Assembly (NCBI GenBank): GCA_039519185.1
Contig: CM076847.1
Coordinates: 23,681,251-23,745,250 of the forward strand
Origin: Astragalus membranaceus
Lineage: Eukaryota; Streptophyta; Magnoliopsida; Fabales; Fabaceae
Length of the DNA: 64,000 nucleotides
Direction: 5' to 3'
A program made the position numbers and the translations under genes. Under the pieces are notes generated by a model. It worked only from the letters and a program-made list of their open reading frames with translations. It had not been told where the DNA came from and did not search any database. Shown one piece after another: positions 45,171 to 57,031 of the stretch; the stretch's first letter is position 1, and each line of letters starts with the position of its first letter.

Positions 45171-45386
45171 CATGAGGGTGTCTAGTGCTTTAAAAATTGC
45201 TCCTCCTCAAATATTTCCTTTTTTCTTCATTTTAGCTCATATTTTCTCTTTTGCTCCAAAATAAAACCTGAAAATAAAAAGCAAACATATGTAGTAAAAT
45301 AGTTCAAAGATATAAAATATAATTAAAATACCTAAAAAAACTTAATGAAAATAACTATTAAAAAGACTCTAAAAATAGACTTATCA

Positions 45387-45399
45387 AACTCCCCCACGC
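45387..45399 (-). other. Polypurine tract of internal region 1
   Basis: The - strand reads gcgtgggggagtt just before the LTR start TGATAAG, preceded by gcttgaggacaagcaaaggt, the usual Athila-type context. The same tract occurs at 49780 and 54159. Confidence 0.8.
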
Positions 45400-46382
45400 T
45401 TGAACCTTTGCTTGTCCTCAAGCAAAAACAGTGTAAATCCTTAGGCCGATTCTGAAGGAAAATTATTTTCACATCGAATCATTAAGCGAACTGTGGGGCA
45501 ATTCTAACACTTCGGTTTGAGAACTACTATCCGGGCTTCTTGTGGAATTGGGAGACAAATTTAAAGTATCAATACATTAGAGAGGATATCAATGTCATCA
45601 TAGAACCGGTTCCCCAGCATTCTTAAGTTTGGGTCCTCCATTCACTAAGACCGGGTCTCAAAGGAGGGTCTTTATACGTTGGGTATTCAAGCAATATTTC
45701 TTTTTCTTTTTCTTTGATTGTATATGCTAACCATTCATTTTGACATTTAAAATGCACCAATTTTTGCATTTTGAATTGGTTTTGCAAAATTTTTTTTTTT
45801 TTTTTTTTTTTTGAATACCCCAACTCAGACGTTTTTCTCCAGTAACCGCGCATCCAGTGAATGTCACCAAGAGAACCAGGTCACTAGTTTCTTTTCAGTC
45901 CTTCTAATTTAACAACTGAAAACAGTCTCAGTAGTGTGTGTGTGTGAAAAAGCCCTAGAGGTAGAAATCGAACCATGATACAATTTTTGTTGTTCCCAAC
46001 CAGTCCTCCTAGATGATTGCTAATGAAAAATTGAAAAATTATTTTTGTCCAGAAAAGGCTTATCTAAAACATGCTTAGGGTTCACAAAGTTTCATCATGG
46101 AGGGAGCAGATACAACTCAAAGTAAAAAGATAAAAACTCAGCAAAGCAGTAAAGACATACCCAAATAAAAGCAATAAAATACCCCCCCATGTTTGGACTA
46201 GGCATTGTCCTCAATGATTTTTCAAATAAAACAAAAAGGGTTTAGGAGAGCTCACCTGGCTGTCTGGTTCAGGATACTCGGCCCTGGGGTATTTTATTTT
46301 TCAACAAATCGAAAAATACATTAAGCCGTGGGTTGCCTCCCACGCAGCGCTCGTTTATGGTCATTAGCTTGACCTTTTCCCT
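45400..46382 (-). other. Non-coding part of internal region 1
   Basis: No protease, RT, RNase H or integrase motif is present on either strand. On the - strand gcgctgcgtgggaggcaaccc (near 46340) matches the sequence that normally follows the pol end in Athila elements, so pol was lost between the gag tail and this point. A long T-run lies near 45790. Confidence 0.65.
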
Positions 46383-48161
46383 TTATAAAGTTATTCCTGG
46401 GTCCCATTGCTTGAAGCATAGAGACCAAGTGACATATGAAGAATGAAAGCACATTCCTAGATCCCATGGCTTGTAAAATGGAAGTTGTGTAAGCAATAAG
46501 ATCTTTCTTACAATTCCCCCCAGATCAAATGTTATTTTTTTCACAAAGGAAGGTGAAAAATAAGATAAAGGAGATGGTTTGTATGGTGGTGGGGGGATGT
46601 ATGGTTCTTCTCTTTCTTTTTCTGGTTCCTTCTCTTTTTCTTTTTCTGGTTCCTTCTCTTTTTCTTTCTCTTCTTGCTCACACGGTGAATTATGTTTTTC
46701 ACCCACAATTTTGTCTGGGTTTGCTCTTGGTTCCTCTAATTGTTTTTCGCTTCTAAGGGTGACAGCATATATTTGGCCATTTAGATTTTGTTCAGGCTGT
46801 CCGGGAAATACCCCCGAAGATTTAGAGGATGAAGCCACCTGTGTTGCCACTTGAGTTATTTGATTTTCAAGCATCTTACTGTGAGTGGCAATAGAGTCGA
46901 TTTTTGATTCTACTTTGATAAGTGTGTCATTCAAATAAAAAGTTTGATTTTTGAATTCTTCATTTTGTTTTGTTTGAGATGACACAAATTTTTCCATCAA
47001 AAATTCCAAGTTCGACTTTTGCGGGCGGCTTTGTGGGTTGTTAAAAACCCTTTGACTTTGAAAAACAGGAGGTGGTCTAGGTGCTGGATTGGGTGGAGGA
47101 TTTTGATAAGAAAAATTTGGATGATTTCTCCACCCAGAATTATAAGTATTTGAAAACGGATCTTCTTTTTGAGCATAGTTAATATGCCCATTTCCAGTAC
47201 TAGATGCCTCAAGCTGGCATTTAGCTCCAATATGGCCAACAACCCCACATAATCCACATGGTGGAGTAGTAGGAGAAAAAGTTTGTGAAACGGCACTTAC
47301 ATTTAATTTTTCAAATTTTTGAAAAAGTGCGTCCACTTTTGAGGCAAGATGATCAATAGCAGATATTTCATACTTACCTGGCTCTTTTGATGATGCTGGT
47401 TTATTTGTTATGGCTCGCTCAGTTGCCCATTGACAATGGTTTTGAGCCATATCTTCAACGAGTGCATAAGCTTCAGTAAAATTTTTGTTCATTAAAGCTC
47501 CACCTGCAGCTGCATCAACAGTCATTCTTGTTGCATATTGTAATCCATTATAAAAAGTGTGAACAACAAGCCATTTCTCTAGTCCATGATGGGGGCATAG
47601 CCTTAACATTTCTTTGAAACGTTCCCAAGCATCATAAAGAGATTCCCCGTCATTTTGAGAAAATCGAGTAATTTGATTTCTCATTTGAGCTGTTTTACTC
47701 GGGGGAAAGAACTTAGCAAGAAAAGTTTGTTTTAACTGGCCCCAGCTGGTAATGGATTCCGAAGGCAAAGAATGTAGCCATGCTCTTGCTCTATCCCTTA
47801 ATGAAAAAGGGAAGAGTTTTAGTCTTATGGCATCTTGAGGTACCCCGTTTAATTTGAGAGTCCCACAGTATTCCAGAAAAATTGAAATATGAAGATTTGG
47901 GTCCTCCGTGGGAGAACCAGAAAATTGATTTTGTTGAACCATTGAAAGCAGAGATGATTTGAGTTCAAAATTATTTGCTTCCACATTTGGATGTACAATG
48001 GCAGCCGATGGTTCTGCTGAAGGTGTTGCGTACTCCTTGAGAGCACGATTTTCATTAGCCGCCATTTGGTTATCGGGAATTTCTCTCCTCCTTCTATGTA
48101 AGAACCTTTCAATTTCGGGAATTTGTTGAACAGTTTCACCGAAACTTCTGGTTCTTCGCAT
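46383..48161 (-). CDS. Athila-like Gag, internal region 1, long open form
   Basis: This 592-residue ORF is the structural protein of the element, expected to form virus-like particles in the cytoplasm. The N-terminus MRRTRSFGETVQQIPEIERF is followed by the retrotrans_gag core at residues about 80-230 (FSGSPTEDPNLHISIFLEYC, KLFPFSLRDRARAWLHSLP, FLAKFFPPSKTAQMRNQI, ETLYDAWERFKEMLR-like DGESLYDAWERFKEMLRLCP). A zinc knuckle CGLCGVVGHIGAKC lies near residue 300. A Lys/Glu-rich stretch (EKEKEPEKEKEKEPEKE) precedes a PPPPYKP motif near residue 530. After that the sequence leaves the Athila pattern and stops, at the likely pol-deletion junction. It is the only gag in the array without the 10-bp deletion. 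Confidence 0.85.
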   Translation of the reverse strand: MRRTRSFGETVQQIPEIERFLHRRRREIPDNQMAANENRALKEYATPSAEPSAAIVHPNVEANNFELKSSLLSMVQQNQFSGSPTEDPNLHISIFLEYCGTLKLNGVPQDAIRLKLFPFSLRDRARAWLHSLPSESITSWGQLKQTFLAKFFPPSKTAQMRNQITRFSQNDGESLYDAWERFKEMLRLCPHHGLEKWLVVHTFYNGLQYATRMTVDAAAGGALMNKNFTEAYALVEDMAQNHCQWATERAITNKPASSKEPGKYEISAIDHLASKVDALFQKFEKLNVSAVSQTFSPTTPPCGLCGVVGHIGAKCQLEASSTGNGHINYAQKEDPFSNTYNSGWRNHPNFSYQNPPPNPAPRPPPVFQSQRVFNNPQSRPQKSNLEFLMEKFVSSQTKQNEEFKNQTFYLNDTLIKVESKIDSIATHSKMLENQITQVATQVASSSKSSGVFPGQPEQNLNGQIYAVTLRSEKQLEEPRANPDKIVGEKHNSPCEQEEKEKEKEPEKEKEKEPEKEREEPYIPPPPYKPSPLSYFSPSFVKKITFDLGGIVRKILLLTQLPFYKPWDLGMCFHSSYVTWSLCFKQWDPGITL

Positions 48162-48248
48162 TCGAGGGACAAGAGAAGAAAAAGTAAAAATAAAGAAAAT
48201 AAAATTTCAGTCTAACCGGTTTCGAAAAATTTAATCAATATCACTGCC

Positions 48249-48266
48249 TCCCCGGCAACGGCGCCA
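48249..48266 (-). other. tRNA-Asp type primer binding site, internal region 1
   Basis: The - strand reads tggcgccgttgccgggga, six bases after the end of LTR 2; this is the classical Athila-type Asp primer site. The same site occurs at about 52628-52645 and 57008-57025. Confidence 0.9.
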
Positions 48267-48272
48267 AAAACT

Positions 48273-49779
48273 TGATAGCCCCGCAAGTGCACGGGTCGTA
48301 TCGCGTAATAAAAGAGTTATCGATCCACAGGGAGAGCCTAGGTGAATACCAATCTAATTTTTCAAAGTTGATTAACTGAAAAGAAAGTGTTTTTTTTTGG
48401 AAAGAAGGAATATTTTAGTAAAGTCTACTCACTCATGATCATTGTAGACAAAAGAGGAGAAAAGAAAATAAAAGAAGAAGACATAAAGTTAAATAGCGAG
48501 AAATAAAAGAAAGCGGTAAAGTGCAAAATTATAAATAGCGGAATTGTAAATGACAAGAAAGTAAATTGCTTGAAAAGTAAATTGCCAGTAATTTACTTGA
48601 CTTGCCAGTAATTTACTTGACTTGCCAGTAGTTTACTTGACTTGGAAATTTAAAGGGCAAAAAAGTAAATAACAAGGAAAATAAAAGAGCGGAAAAGTAA
48701 AGAGCGAAAAGTAAAGAGCGAGAAAGTAAAGAGCGAGAATTTAAATAGCAAGGAAAGTAAATGACTTGGAAAATAGAAGGGCGAGAAAGTAAATAGCAAG
48801 GAAAGTAAATGACTTGGAAAATAAAAGGGCGAGAAAGTAAAAAGCGAGAAAGTAAAAAGCGAGAAAGTAAAAAGCGAGAAATTAAAGTGAAGTCATGAAT
48901 CTTAGAGGAAACCTTGTCATGGATTTTCTAACAAAATTCAAGCTTGGTTACAAGTGAGGATCAAGCCTCTATTTATAGGAAAATATTAGGTCTAAGGCAC
49001 TTGAGAGGAGGGGCAAAATGGTCATAAAAAAGTGGCAAATCAAGTGGCAAGGGAAAGCCATCAGCAAGTGGGTGCAGCCAAAATTGACTTGTCTGGTGCC
49101 AGGGTCGTGCGCCCATGTGCCAGGGTCGTGCGCCCTGGCCAGTCAATTTTGGCTGCTCTGCGCCAGTTTTGCACTAGGGTCGTGCGCCTATGGTGCCAGG
49201 GTCGTGCGCCATGTGCTGGAAACAGCTGTTCTGCGTTGCTGGCAAGCATGGGTCGTGTGCCTATGTGCCAGGGTCGTGCGCCTTGTTCTGCCAAAATGGG
49301 CCATTTTCAGTTGAAAACACGCACGGGTCGTGCGTGGTGCACCCAGGGTCGTGCGCAGGCTCTGCGCCAGTTTTTACCAGGGTCGTGCGCCTATCTGCCA
49401 GGGTCGTGCGCCAGTTTTACACTAGGGTCGTGCAACATGTGCCAGGGTCGTGCGCAGGCTCTGCGCCAGTTTTTGCTGCTTGGCGCCCTTGGCGCCCTGT
49501 GCTGCGCCAGTTTTGCTGCTTGGCGCCCTTGGCCAGTTTTCGGTTTTTGGGGCCCTTGGCGCCCATGAGGGTGTCTAGTGCTTTAAAAATTGCTCCTCCT
49601 CAAATATTTCCTTTTTTCTTCATTTTAGCTCATATTTTCTCTTTTGCTCCAAAATAAAACCTGAAAATAAAAAGCAAACATATGTAGTAAAATAGTTCAA
49701 AGATATAAAATATAATTAAAATACCTAAAAAAACTTAATGAAAATAACTATTAAAAAGACTCTAAAAATAGACTTATCA
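48273..49779 (-). repeat. LTR 2 of the array
   Basis: Same length as LTR 1, and I saw no differences by eye. It has the primer site of internal region 1 on its left and the polypurine tract of internal region 2 on its right. Confidence 0.9.
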
Positions 49780-51169
49780 AACTCCCCCACGCTTGAACCT
49801 TTGCTTGTCCTCAAGCAAAAACAGTGTAAATCCTTAGGCCGATTCTGAAGGAAAATTATTTTCACATCGAATCATTAAGCGAACTGTGGGGCAATTCTAA
49901 CACTTCGGTTTGAGAACTACTATCCGGGCTTCTTGTGGAATTGGGAGACAAATTTAAAGTATCAATACATTAGAGAGGATATCAATGTCATCATAGAACC
50001 GGTTCCCCAGCATTCTTAAGTTTGGGTCCTCCATTCACTAAGACCGGGTCTCAAAGGAGGGTCTTTATACGTTGGGTATTCAAGCAATATTTCTTTTTCT
50101 TTTTCTTTGATTGTATATGCTAACCATTCATTTTGACATTTAAAATGCACCAATTTTTGCATTTTGAATTGGTTTTGCAAATTTTTTTTTTTTTTTTTTT
50201 TGAATACCCCAACTCAGACGTTTTTCCCCAGTAACCGCGCATCCAGTGAATGTCACCAAGAGAACCAGGTCACTAGTTTCTTTTCAGTCCTTCTAATTTA
50301 ACAACTGAAAACAGTCTCAGTAGTGTGTGTGTGTGAAAAAGCCCTAGAGGTAGAAATCGAACCATGATACAATTTTTGTTGTTCCCAACCAGTCCTCCTA
50401 GATGATTGCTAATGAAAAATTGAAAAATTATTTTTGTCCAGAAAAGGCTTATCTAAAACATGCTTAGGGTTCACAAAGTTTCATCATGGAGGGAGCAGAT
50501 ACAACTCAAAGTAAAAAGATAAAAACTCAGCAAAGCAGTAAAGACATACCCAAATAAAAGCAATAAAATACCCCCCCATGTTTGGACTAGGCATTGTCCT
50601 CAATGATTTTTCAAATAAAACAAAAAGGGTTTAGGAGAGCTCACCTGGCTGTCTGGTTCAGGATACTCGGCCCTGGGGTATTTTATTTTTCAACAAATCG
50701 AAAAATACATTAAGCCGTGGGTTGCCTCCCACGCAGCGCTCGTTTATGGTCATTAGCTTGACCTTTTCCCTTTATAAAGTTATTCCTGGGTCCCATTGCT
50801 TGAAGCATAGAGACCAAGTGACATATGAAGAATGAAAGCACATTCCTAGATCCCATGGCTTGTAAAATGGAAGTTGTGTAAGCAATAAGATCTTTCTTAC
50901 AATTCCCCCCAGATCAAATGTTATTTTTTTCACAAAGGAAGGTGAAAAATAAGATAAAGGAGATGGTTTGTATGGTGGTGGGGGGATGTATGGTTCTTCT
51001 CTTTCTTTTTCTGGTTCCTTCTCTTTTTCTTTTTCTGGTTCCTTCTCTTTTTCTTTCTCTTCTTGCTCACACGGTGAATTATGTTTTTCACCCACAATTT
51101 TGTCTGGGTTTGCTCTTGGTTCCTCTAATTGTTTTTCGCTTCTAAGGGTGACAGCATATATTTGGCCAT

Positions 51170-52540
51170 TTAGATTTTGTTCAGGCTGTCCGGGAAATAC
51201 CCCCGAAGATTAGCCACCTGTGTTGCCACTTGAGTTATTTGATTTTCAAGCATCTTACTGTGAGTGGCAATAGAGTCGATTTTTGATTCTACTTTGATAA
51301 GTGTGTCATTCAAATAAAAAGTTTGATTTTTGAATTCTTCATTTTGTTTTGTTTGAGATGACACAAATTTTTCCATCAAAAATTCCAAGTTCGACTTTTG
51401 CGGGCGGCTTTGTGGGTTGTTAAAAACCCTTTGACTTTGAAAAACAGGAGGTGGTCTAGGTGCTGGATTGGGTGGAGGATTTTGATAAGAAAAATTTGGA
51501 TGATTTCTCCACCCAGAATTATAAGTATTTGAAAACGGATCTTCTTTTTGAGCATAGTTAATATGCCCATTTCCAGTACTAGATGCCTCAAGCTGGCATT
51601 TAGCTCCAATATGGCCAACAACCCCACATAATCCACATGGTGGAGTAGTAGGAGAAAAAGTTTGTGAAACGGCACTTACATTTAATTTTTCAAATTTTTG
51701 AAAAAGTGCGTCCACTTTTGAGGCAAGATGATCAATAGCAGATATTTCATACTTACCTGGCTCTTTTGATGATGCTGGTTTATTTGTTATGGCTCGCTCA
51801 GTTGCCCATTGACAATGGTTTTGAGCCATATCTTCAACGAGTGCATAAGCTTCAGTAAAATTTTTGTTCATTAAAGCTCCACCTGCAGCTGCATCAACAG
51901 TCATTCTTGTTGCATATTGTAATCCATTATAAAAAGTGTGAACAACAAGCCATTTCTCTAGTCCATGATGGGGGCATAGCCTTAACATTTCTTTGAAACG
52001 TTCCCAAGCATCATAAAGAGATTCCCCGTCGTTTTGAGAAAATCGAGTAATTTGATTTCTCATTTGAGCTGTTTTACTCGGGGGAAAGAACTTAGCAAGA
52101 AAAGTTTGTTTTAACTGGCCCCAGCTGGTAATGGATTCCGAAGGCAAAGAATGTAGCCATGCTCTTGCTCTATCCCTTAATGAAAAAGGGAAGAGTTTTA
52201 GTCTTATGGCATCTTGAGGTACCCCGTTTAATTTGAGAGTCCCACAGTATTCCAGAAAAATTGAAATATGAAGATTTGGGTCCTCCGTGGGAGAACCAGA
52301 AAATTGATTTTGTTGAACCATTGAAAGCAGAGATGATTTGAGTTCAAAATTATTTGCTTCCACATTTGGATGTACAATGGCAGCCGATGGTTCTGCTGAA
52401 GGTGTTGCGTACTCCTTGAGAGCACGATTTTCATTAGCCGCCATTTGGTTATCGGGAATTTCTCTCCTCCTTCTATGTAAGAACCTTTCAATTTCGGGAA
52501 TTTGTTGAACAGTTTCACCGAAACTTCTGGTTCTTCGCAT
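51170..52540 (-). pseudogene. Athila-like Gag, internal region 2, truncated by a 10-bp deletion
   Basis: It is identical in layout to the first copy through the capsid core and the zinc knuckle. A 10-bp deletion near 51210 (gaagattagcc in place of gaagatttag...gaagcc) shifts the frame. The protein ends at 456 residues with NLRGYFPDSLNKI, and the Lys/Glu-rich tail (50772-51095) falls in a separate frame. A G at 52030 (gtcgttttgag) distinguishes it from copies 1 and 3. Confidence 0.85.
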
Positions 52541-52651
52541 TCGAGGGACAAGAGAAGAAAAAGTAAAAATAAAGAAAATAAAATTTCAGTCTAACCGGTT
52601 TCGAAAAATTTAATCAATATCACTGCCTCCCCGGCAACGGCGCCAAAAACT

Positions 52652-54158
52652 TGATAGCCCCGCAAGTGCACGGGTCGTATCGCGTAATAAAAGAGTTATC
52701 GATCCACAGGGAGAGCCTAGGTGAATACCAATCTAATTTTTCAAAGTTGATTAACTGAAAAGAAAGTGTTTTTTTTTGGAAAGAAGGAATATTTTAGTAA
52801 AGTCTACTCACTCATGATCATTGTAGACAAAAGAGGAGAAAAGAAAATAAAAGAAGAAGACATAAAGTTAAATAGCGAGAAATAAAAGAAAGCGGTAAAG
52901 TGCAAAATTATAAATAGCGGAATTGTAAATGACAAGAAAGTAAATTGCTTGAAAAGTAAATTGCCAGTAATTTACTTGACTTGCCAGTAATTTACTTGAC
53001 TTGCCAGTAGTTTACTTGACTTGGAAATTTAAAGGGCAAAAAAGTAAATAACAAGGAAAATAAAAGAGCGGAAAAGTAAAGAGCGAAAAGTAAAGAGCGA
53101 GAAAGTAAAGAGCGAGAATTTAAATAGCAAGGAAAGTAAATGACTTGGAAAATAGAAGGGCGAGAAAGTAAATAGCAAGGAAAGTAAATGACTTGGAAAA
53201 TAAAAGGGCGAGAAAGTAAAAAGCGAGAAAGTAAAAAGCGAGAAAGTAAAAAGCGAGAAATTAAAGTGAAGTCATGAATCTTAGAGGAAACCTTGTCATG
53301 GATTTTCTAACAAAATTCAAGCTTGGTTACAAGTGAGGATCAAGCCTCTATTTATAGGAAAATATTAGGTCTAAGGCACTTGAGAGGAGGGGCAAAATGG
53401 TCATAAAAAAGTGGCAAATCAAGTGGCAAGGGAAAGCCATCAGCAAGTGGGTGCAGCCAAAATTGACTTGTCTGGTGCCAGGGTCGTGCGCCCATGTGCC
53501 AGGGTCGTGCGCCCTGGCCAGTCAATTTTGGCTGCTCTGCGCCAGTTTTGCACTAGGGTCGTGCGCCTATGGTGCCAGGGTCGTGCGCCATGTGCTGGAA
53601 ACAGCTGTTCTGCGTTGCTGGCAAGCATGGGTCGTGTGCCTATGTGCCAGGGTCGTGCGCCTTGTTCTGCCAAAATGGGCCATTTTCAGTTGAAAACACG
53701 CACGGGTCGTGCGTGGTGCACCCAGGGTCGTGCGCAGGCTCTGCGCCAGTTTTTACCAGGGTCGTGCGCCTATCTGCCAGGGTCGTGCGCCAGTTTTACA
53801 CTAGGGTCGTGCAACATGTGCCAGGGTCGTGCGCAGGCTCTGCGCCAGTTTTTGCTGCTTGGCGCCCTTGGCGCCCTGTGCTGCGCCAGTTTTGCTGCTT
53901 GGCGCCCTTGGCCAGTTTTCGGTTTTTGGGGCCCTTGGCGCCCATGAGGGTGTCTAGTGCTTTAAAAATTGCTCCTCCTCAAATATTTCCTTTTTTCTTC
54001 ATTTTAGCTCATATTTTCTCTTTTGCTCCAAAATAAAACCTGAAAATAAAAAGCAAACATATGTAGTAAAATAGTTCAAAGATATAAAATATAATTAAAA
54101 TACCTAAAAAAACTTAATGAAAATAACTATTAAAAAGACTCTAAAAATAGACTTATCA
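52652..54158 (-). repeat. LTR 3 of the array
   Basis: 1507 bp, with no differences from LTR 1 and 2 seen by eye. Confidence 0.9.
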
Positions 54159-55549
54159 AACTCCCCCACGCTTGAACCTTTGCTTGTCCTCAAGCAAAAA
54201 CAGTGTAAATCCTTAGGCCGATTCTGAAGGAAAATTATTTTCACATCGAATCATTAAGCGAACTGTGGGGCAATTCTAACACTTCGGTTTGAGAACTACT
54301 ATCCGGGCTTCTTGTGGAATTGGGAGACAAATTTAAAGTATCAATACATTAGAGAGGATATCAATGTCATCATAGAACCGGTTCCCCAGCATTCTTAAGT
54401 TTGGGTCCTCCATTCACTAAGACCGGGTCTCAAAGGAGGGTCTTTATACGTTGGGTATTCAAGCAATATTTCTTTTTCTTTTTCTTTGATTGTATATGCT
54501 AACCATTCATTTTGACATTTAAAATGCACCAATTTTTGCATTTTGAATTGGTTTTGCAAATTTTTTTTTTTTTTTTTTTTTGAATACCCCAACTCAGACG
54601 TTTTTCCCCAGTAACCGCGCATCCAGTGAATGTCACCAAGAGAACCAGGTCACTAGTTTCTTTTCAGTCCTTCTAATTTAACAACTGAAAACAGTCTCAG
54701 TAGTGTGTGTGTGTGAAAAAGCCCTAGAGGTAGAAATCGAACCATGATACAATTTTTGTTGTTCCCAACCAGTCCTCCTAGATGATTGCTAATGAAAAAT
54801 TGAAAAATTATTTTTGTCCAGAAAAGGCTTATCTAAAACATGCTTAGGGTTCACAAAGTTTCATCATGGAGGGAGCAGATACAACTCAAAGTAAAAAGAT
54901 AAAAACTCAGCAAAGCAGTAAAGACATACCCAAATAAAAGCAATAAAATACCCCCCCATGTTTGGACTAGGCATTGTCCTCAATGATTTTTCAAATAAAA
55001 CAAAAAGGGTTTAGGAGAGCTCACCTGGCTGTCTGGTTCAGGATACTCGGCCCTGGGGTATTTTATTTTTCAACAAATCGAAAAATACATTAAGCCGTGG
55101 GTTGCCTCCCACGCAGCGCTCGTTTATGGTCATTAGCTTGACCTTTTCCCTTTATAAAGTTATTCCTGGGTCCCATTGCTTGAAGCATAGAGACCAAGTG
55201 ACATATGAAGAATGAAAGCACATTCCTAGATCCCATGGCTTGTAAAATGGAAGTTGTGTAAGCAATAAGATCTTTCTTACAATTCCCCCCAGATCAAATG
55301 TTATTTTTTTCACAAAGGAAGGTGAAAAATAAGATAAAGGAGATGGTTTGTATGGTGGTGGGGGGATGTATGGTTCTTCTCTTTCTTTTTCTGGTTCCTT
55401 CTCTTTTTCTTTTTCTGGTTCCTTCTCTTTTTCTTTCTCTTCTTGCTCACACGGTGAATTATGTTTTTCACCCACAATTTTGTCTGGGTTTGCTCTTGGT
55501 TCCTCTAATTGTTTTTCGCTTCTAAGGGTGACAGCATATATTTGGCCAT

Positions 55550-56920
55550 TTAGATTTTGTTCAGGCTGTCCGGGAAATACCCCCGAAGATTAGCCACCTG
55601 TGTTGCCACTTGAGTTATTTGATTTTCAAGCATCTTACTGTGAGTGGCAATAGAGTCGATTTTTGATTCTACTTTGATAAGTGTGTCATTCAAATAAAAA
55701 GTTTGATTTTTGAATTCTTCATTTTGTTTTGTTTGAGATGACACAAATTTTTCCATCAAAAATTCCAAGTTCGACTTTTGCGGGCGGCTTTGTGGGTTGT
55801 TAAAAACCCTTTGACTTTGAAAAACAGGAGGTGGTCTAGGTGCTGGATTGGGTGGAGGATTTTGATAAGAAAAATTTGGATGATTTCTCCACCCAGAATT
55901 ATAAGTATTTGAAAACGGATCTTCTTTTTGAGCATAGTTAATATGCCCATTTCCAGTACTAGATGCCTCAAGCTGGCATTTAGCTCCAATATGGCCAACA
56001 ACCCCACATAATCCACATGGTGGAGTAGTAGGAGAAAAAGTTTGTGAAACGGCACTTACATTTAATTTTTCAAATTTTTGAAAAAGTGCGTCCACTTTTG
56101 AGGCAAGATGATCAATAGCAGATATTTCATACTTACCTGGCTCTTTTGATGATGCTGGTTTATTTGTTATGGCTCGCTCAGTTGCCCATTGACAATGGTT
56201 TTGAGCCATATCTTCAACGAGTGCATAAGCTTCAGTAAAATTTTTGTTCATTAAAGCTCCACCTGCAGCTGCATCAACAGTCATTCTTGTTGCATATTGT
56301 AATCCATTATAAAAAGTGTGAACAACAAGCCATTTCTCTAGTCCATGATGGGGGCATAGCCTTAACATTTCTTTGAAACGTTCCCAAGCATCATAAAGAG
56401 ATTCCCCGTCATTTTGAGAAAATCGAGTAATTTGATTTCTCATTTGAGCTGTTTTACTCGGGGGAAAGAACTTAGCAAGAAAAGTTTGTTTTAACTGGCC
56501 CCAGCTGGTAATGGATTCCGAAGGCAAAGAATGTAGCCATGCTCTTGCTCTATCCCTTAATGAAAAAGGGAAGAGTTTTAGTCTTATGGCATCTTGAGGT
56601 ACCCCGTTTAATTTGAGAGTCCCACAGTATTCCAGAAAAATTGAAATATGAAGATTTGGGTCCTCCGTGGGAGAACCAGAAAATTGATTTTGTTGAACCA
56701 TTGAAAGCAGAGATGATTTGAGTTCAAAATTATTTGCTTCCACATTTGGATGTACAATGGCAGCCGATGGTTCTGCTGAAGGTGTTGCGTACTCCTTGAG
56801 AGCACGATTTTCATTAGCCGCCATTTGGTTATCGGGAATTTCTCTCCTCCTTCTATGTAAGAACCTTTCAATTTCGGGAATTTGTTGAACAGTTTCACCG
56901 AAACTTCTGGTTCTTCGCAT
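55550..56920 (-). pseudogene. Athila-like Gag, internal region 3, truncated by the same 10-bp deletion
   Basis: 456 residues with the same frameshift and C-terminus as copy 2, so the two share an ancestor after the deletion. At the copy-2-specific site it has the A seen in copy 1 (gtcattttgag). The downstream tail ORF is at 55152-55475. Confidence 0.85.
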
Positions 56921-57031
56921 TCGAGGGACAAGAGAAGAAAAAGTAAAAATAAAGAAAATAAAATTTCAGTCTAACCGGTTTCGAAAAATTTAATCAATAT
57001 CACTGCCTCCCCGGCAACGGCGCCAAAAACT

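Larger units (their letters stand above)
43880..45386 (-). repeat. LTR 1 of the array (outer 3' LTR)
   Basis: On the - strand it starts TGATAAGTCTATTTTTAG and ends TGCGGGGCTATCA. U3 has a 12-fold gggtcgtgcg repeat (44705-45075). A cctataaatag TATA box is at 44576-44586. The downstream R/U5 has three 20-bp copies of gccagtaatttacttgactt (44191-44250) and a run of aagtaaagagcgagaa repeats (44275-44500). Confidence 0.9.

Noticed and set aside
44639..45175. 178-codon ORF and overlapping ORFs in each LTR of the array
   Set aside because: They are read through the gggtcgtgcg minisatellite, repeat GSCA, RVVR or QGRA on three frames, lie antisense to the element and resemble no protein.
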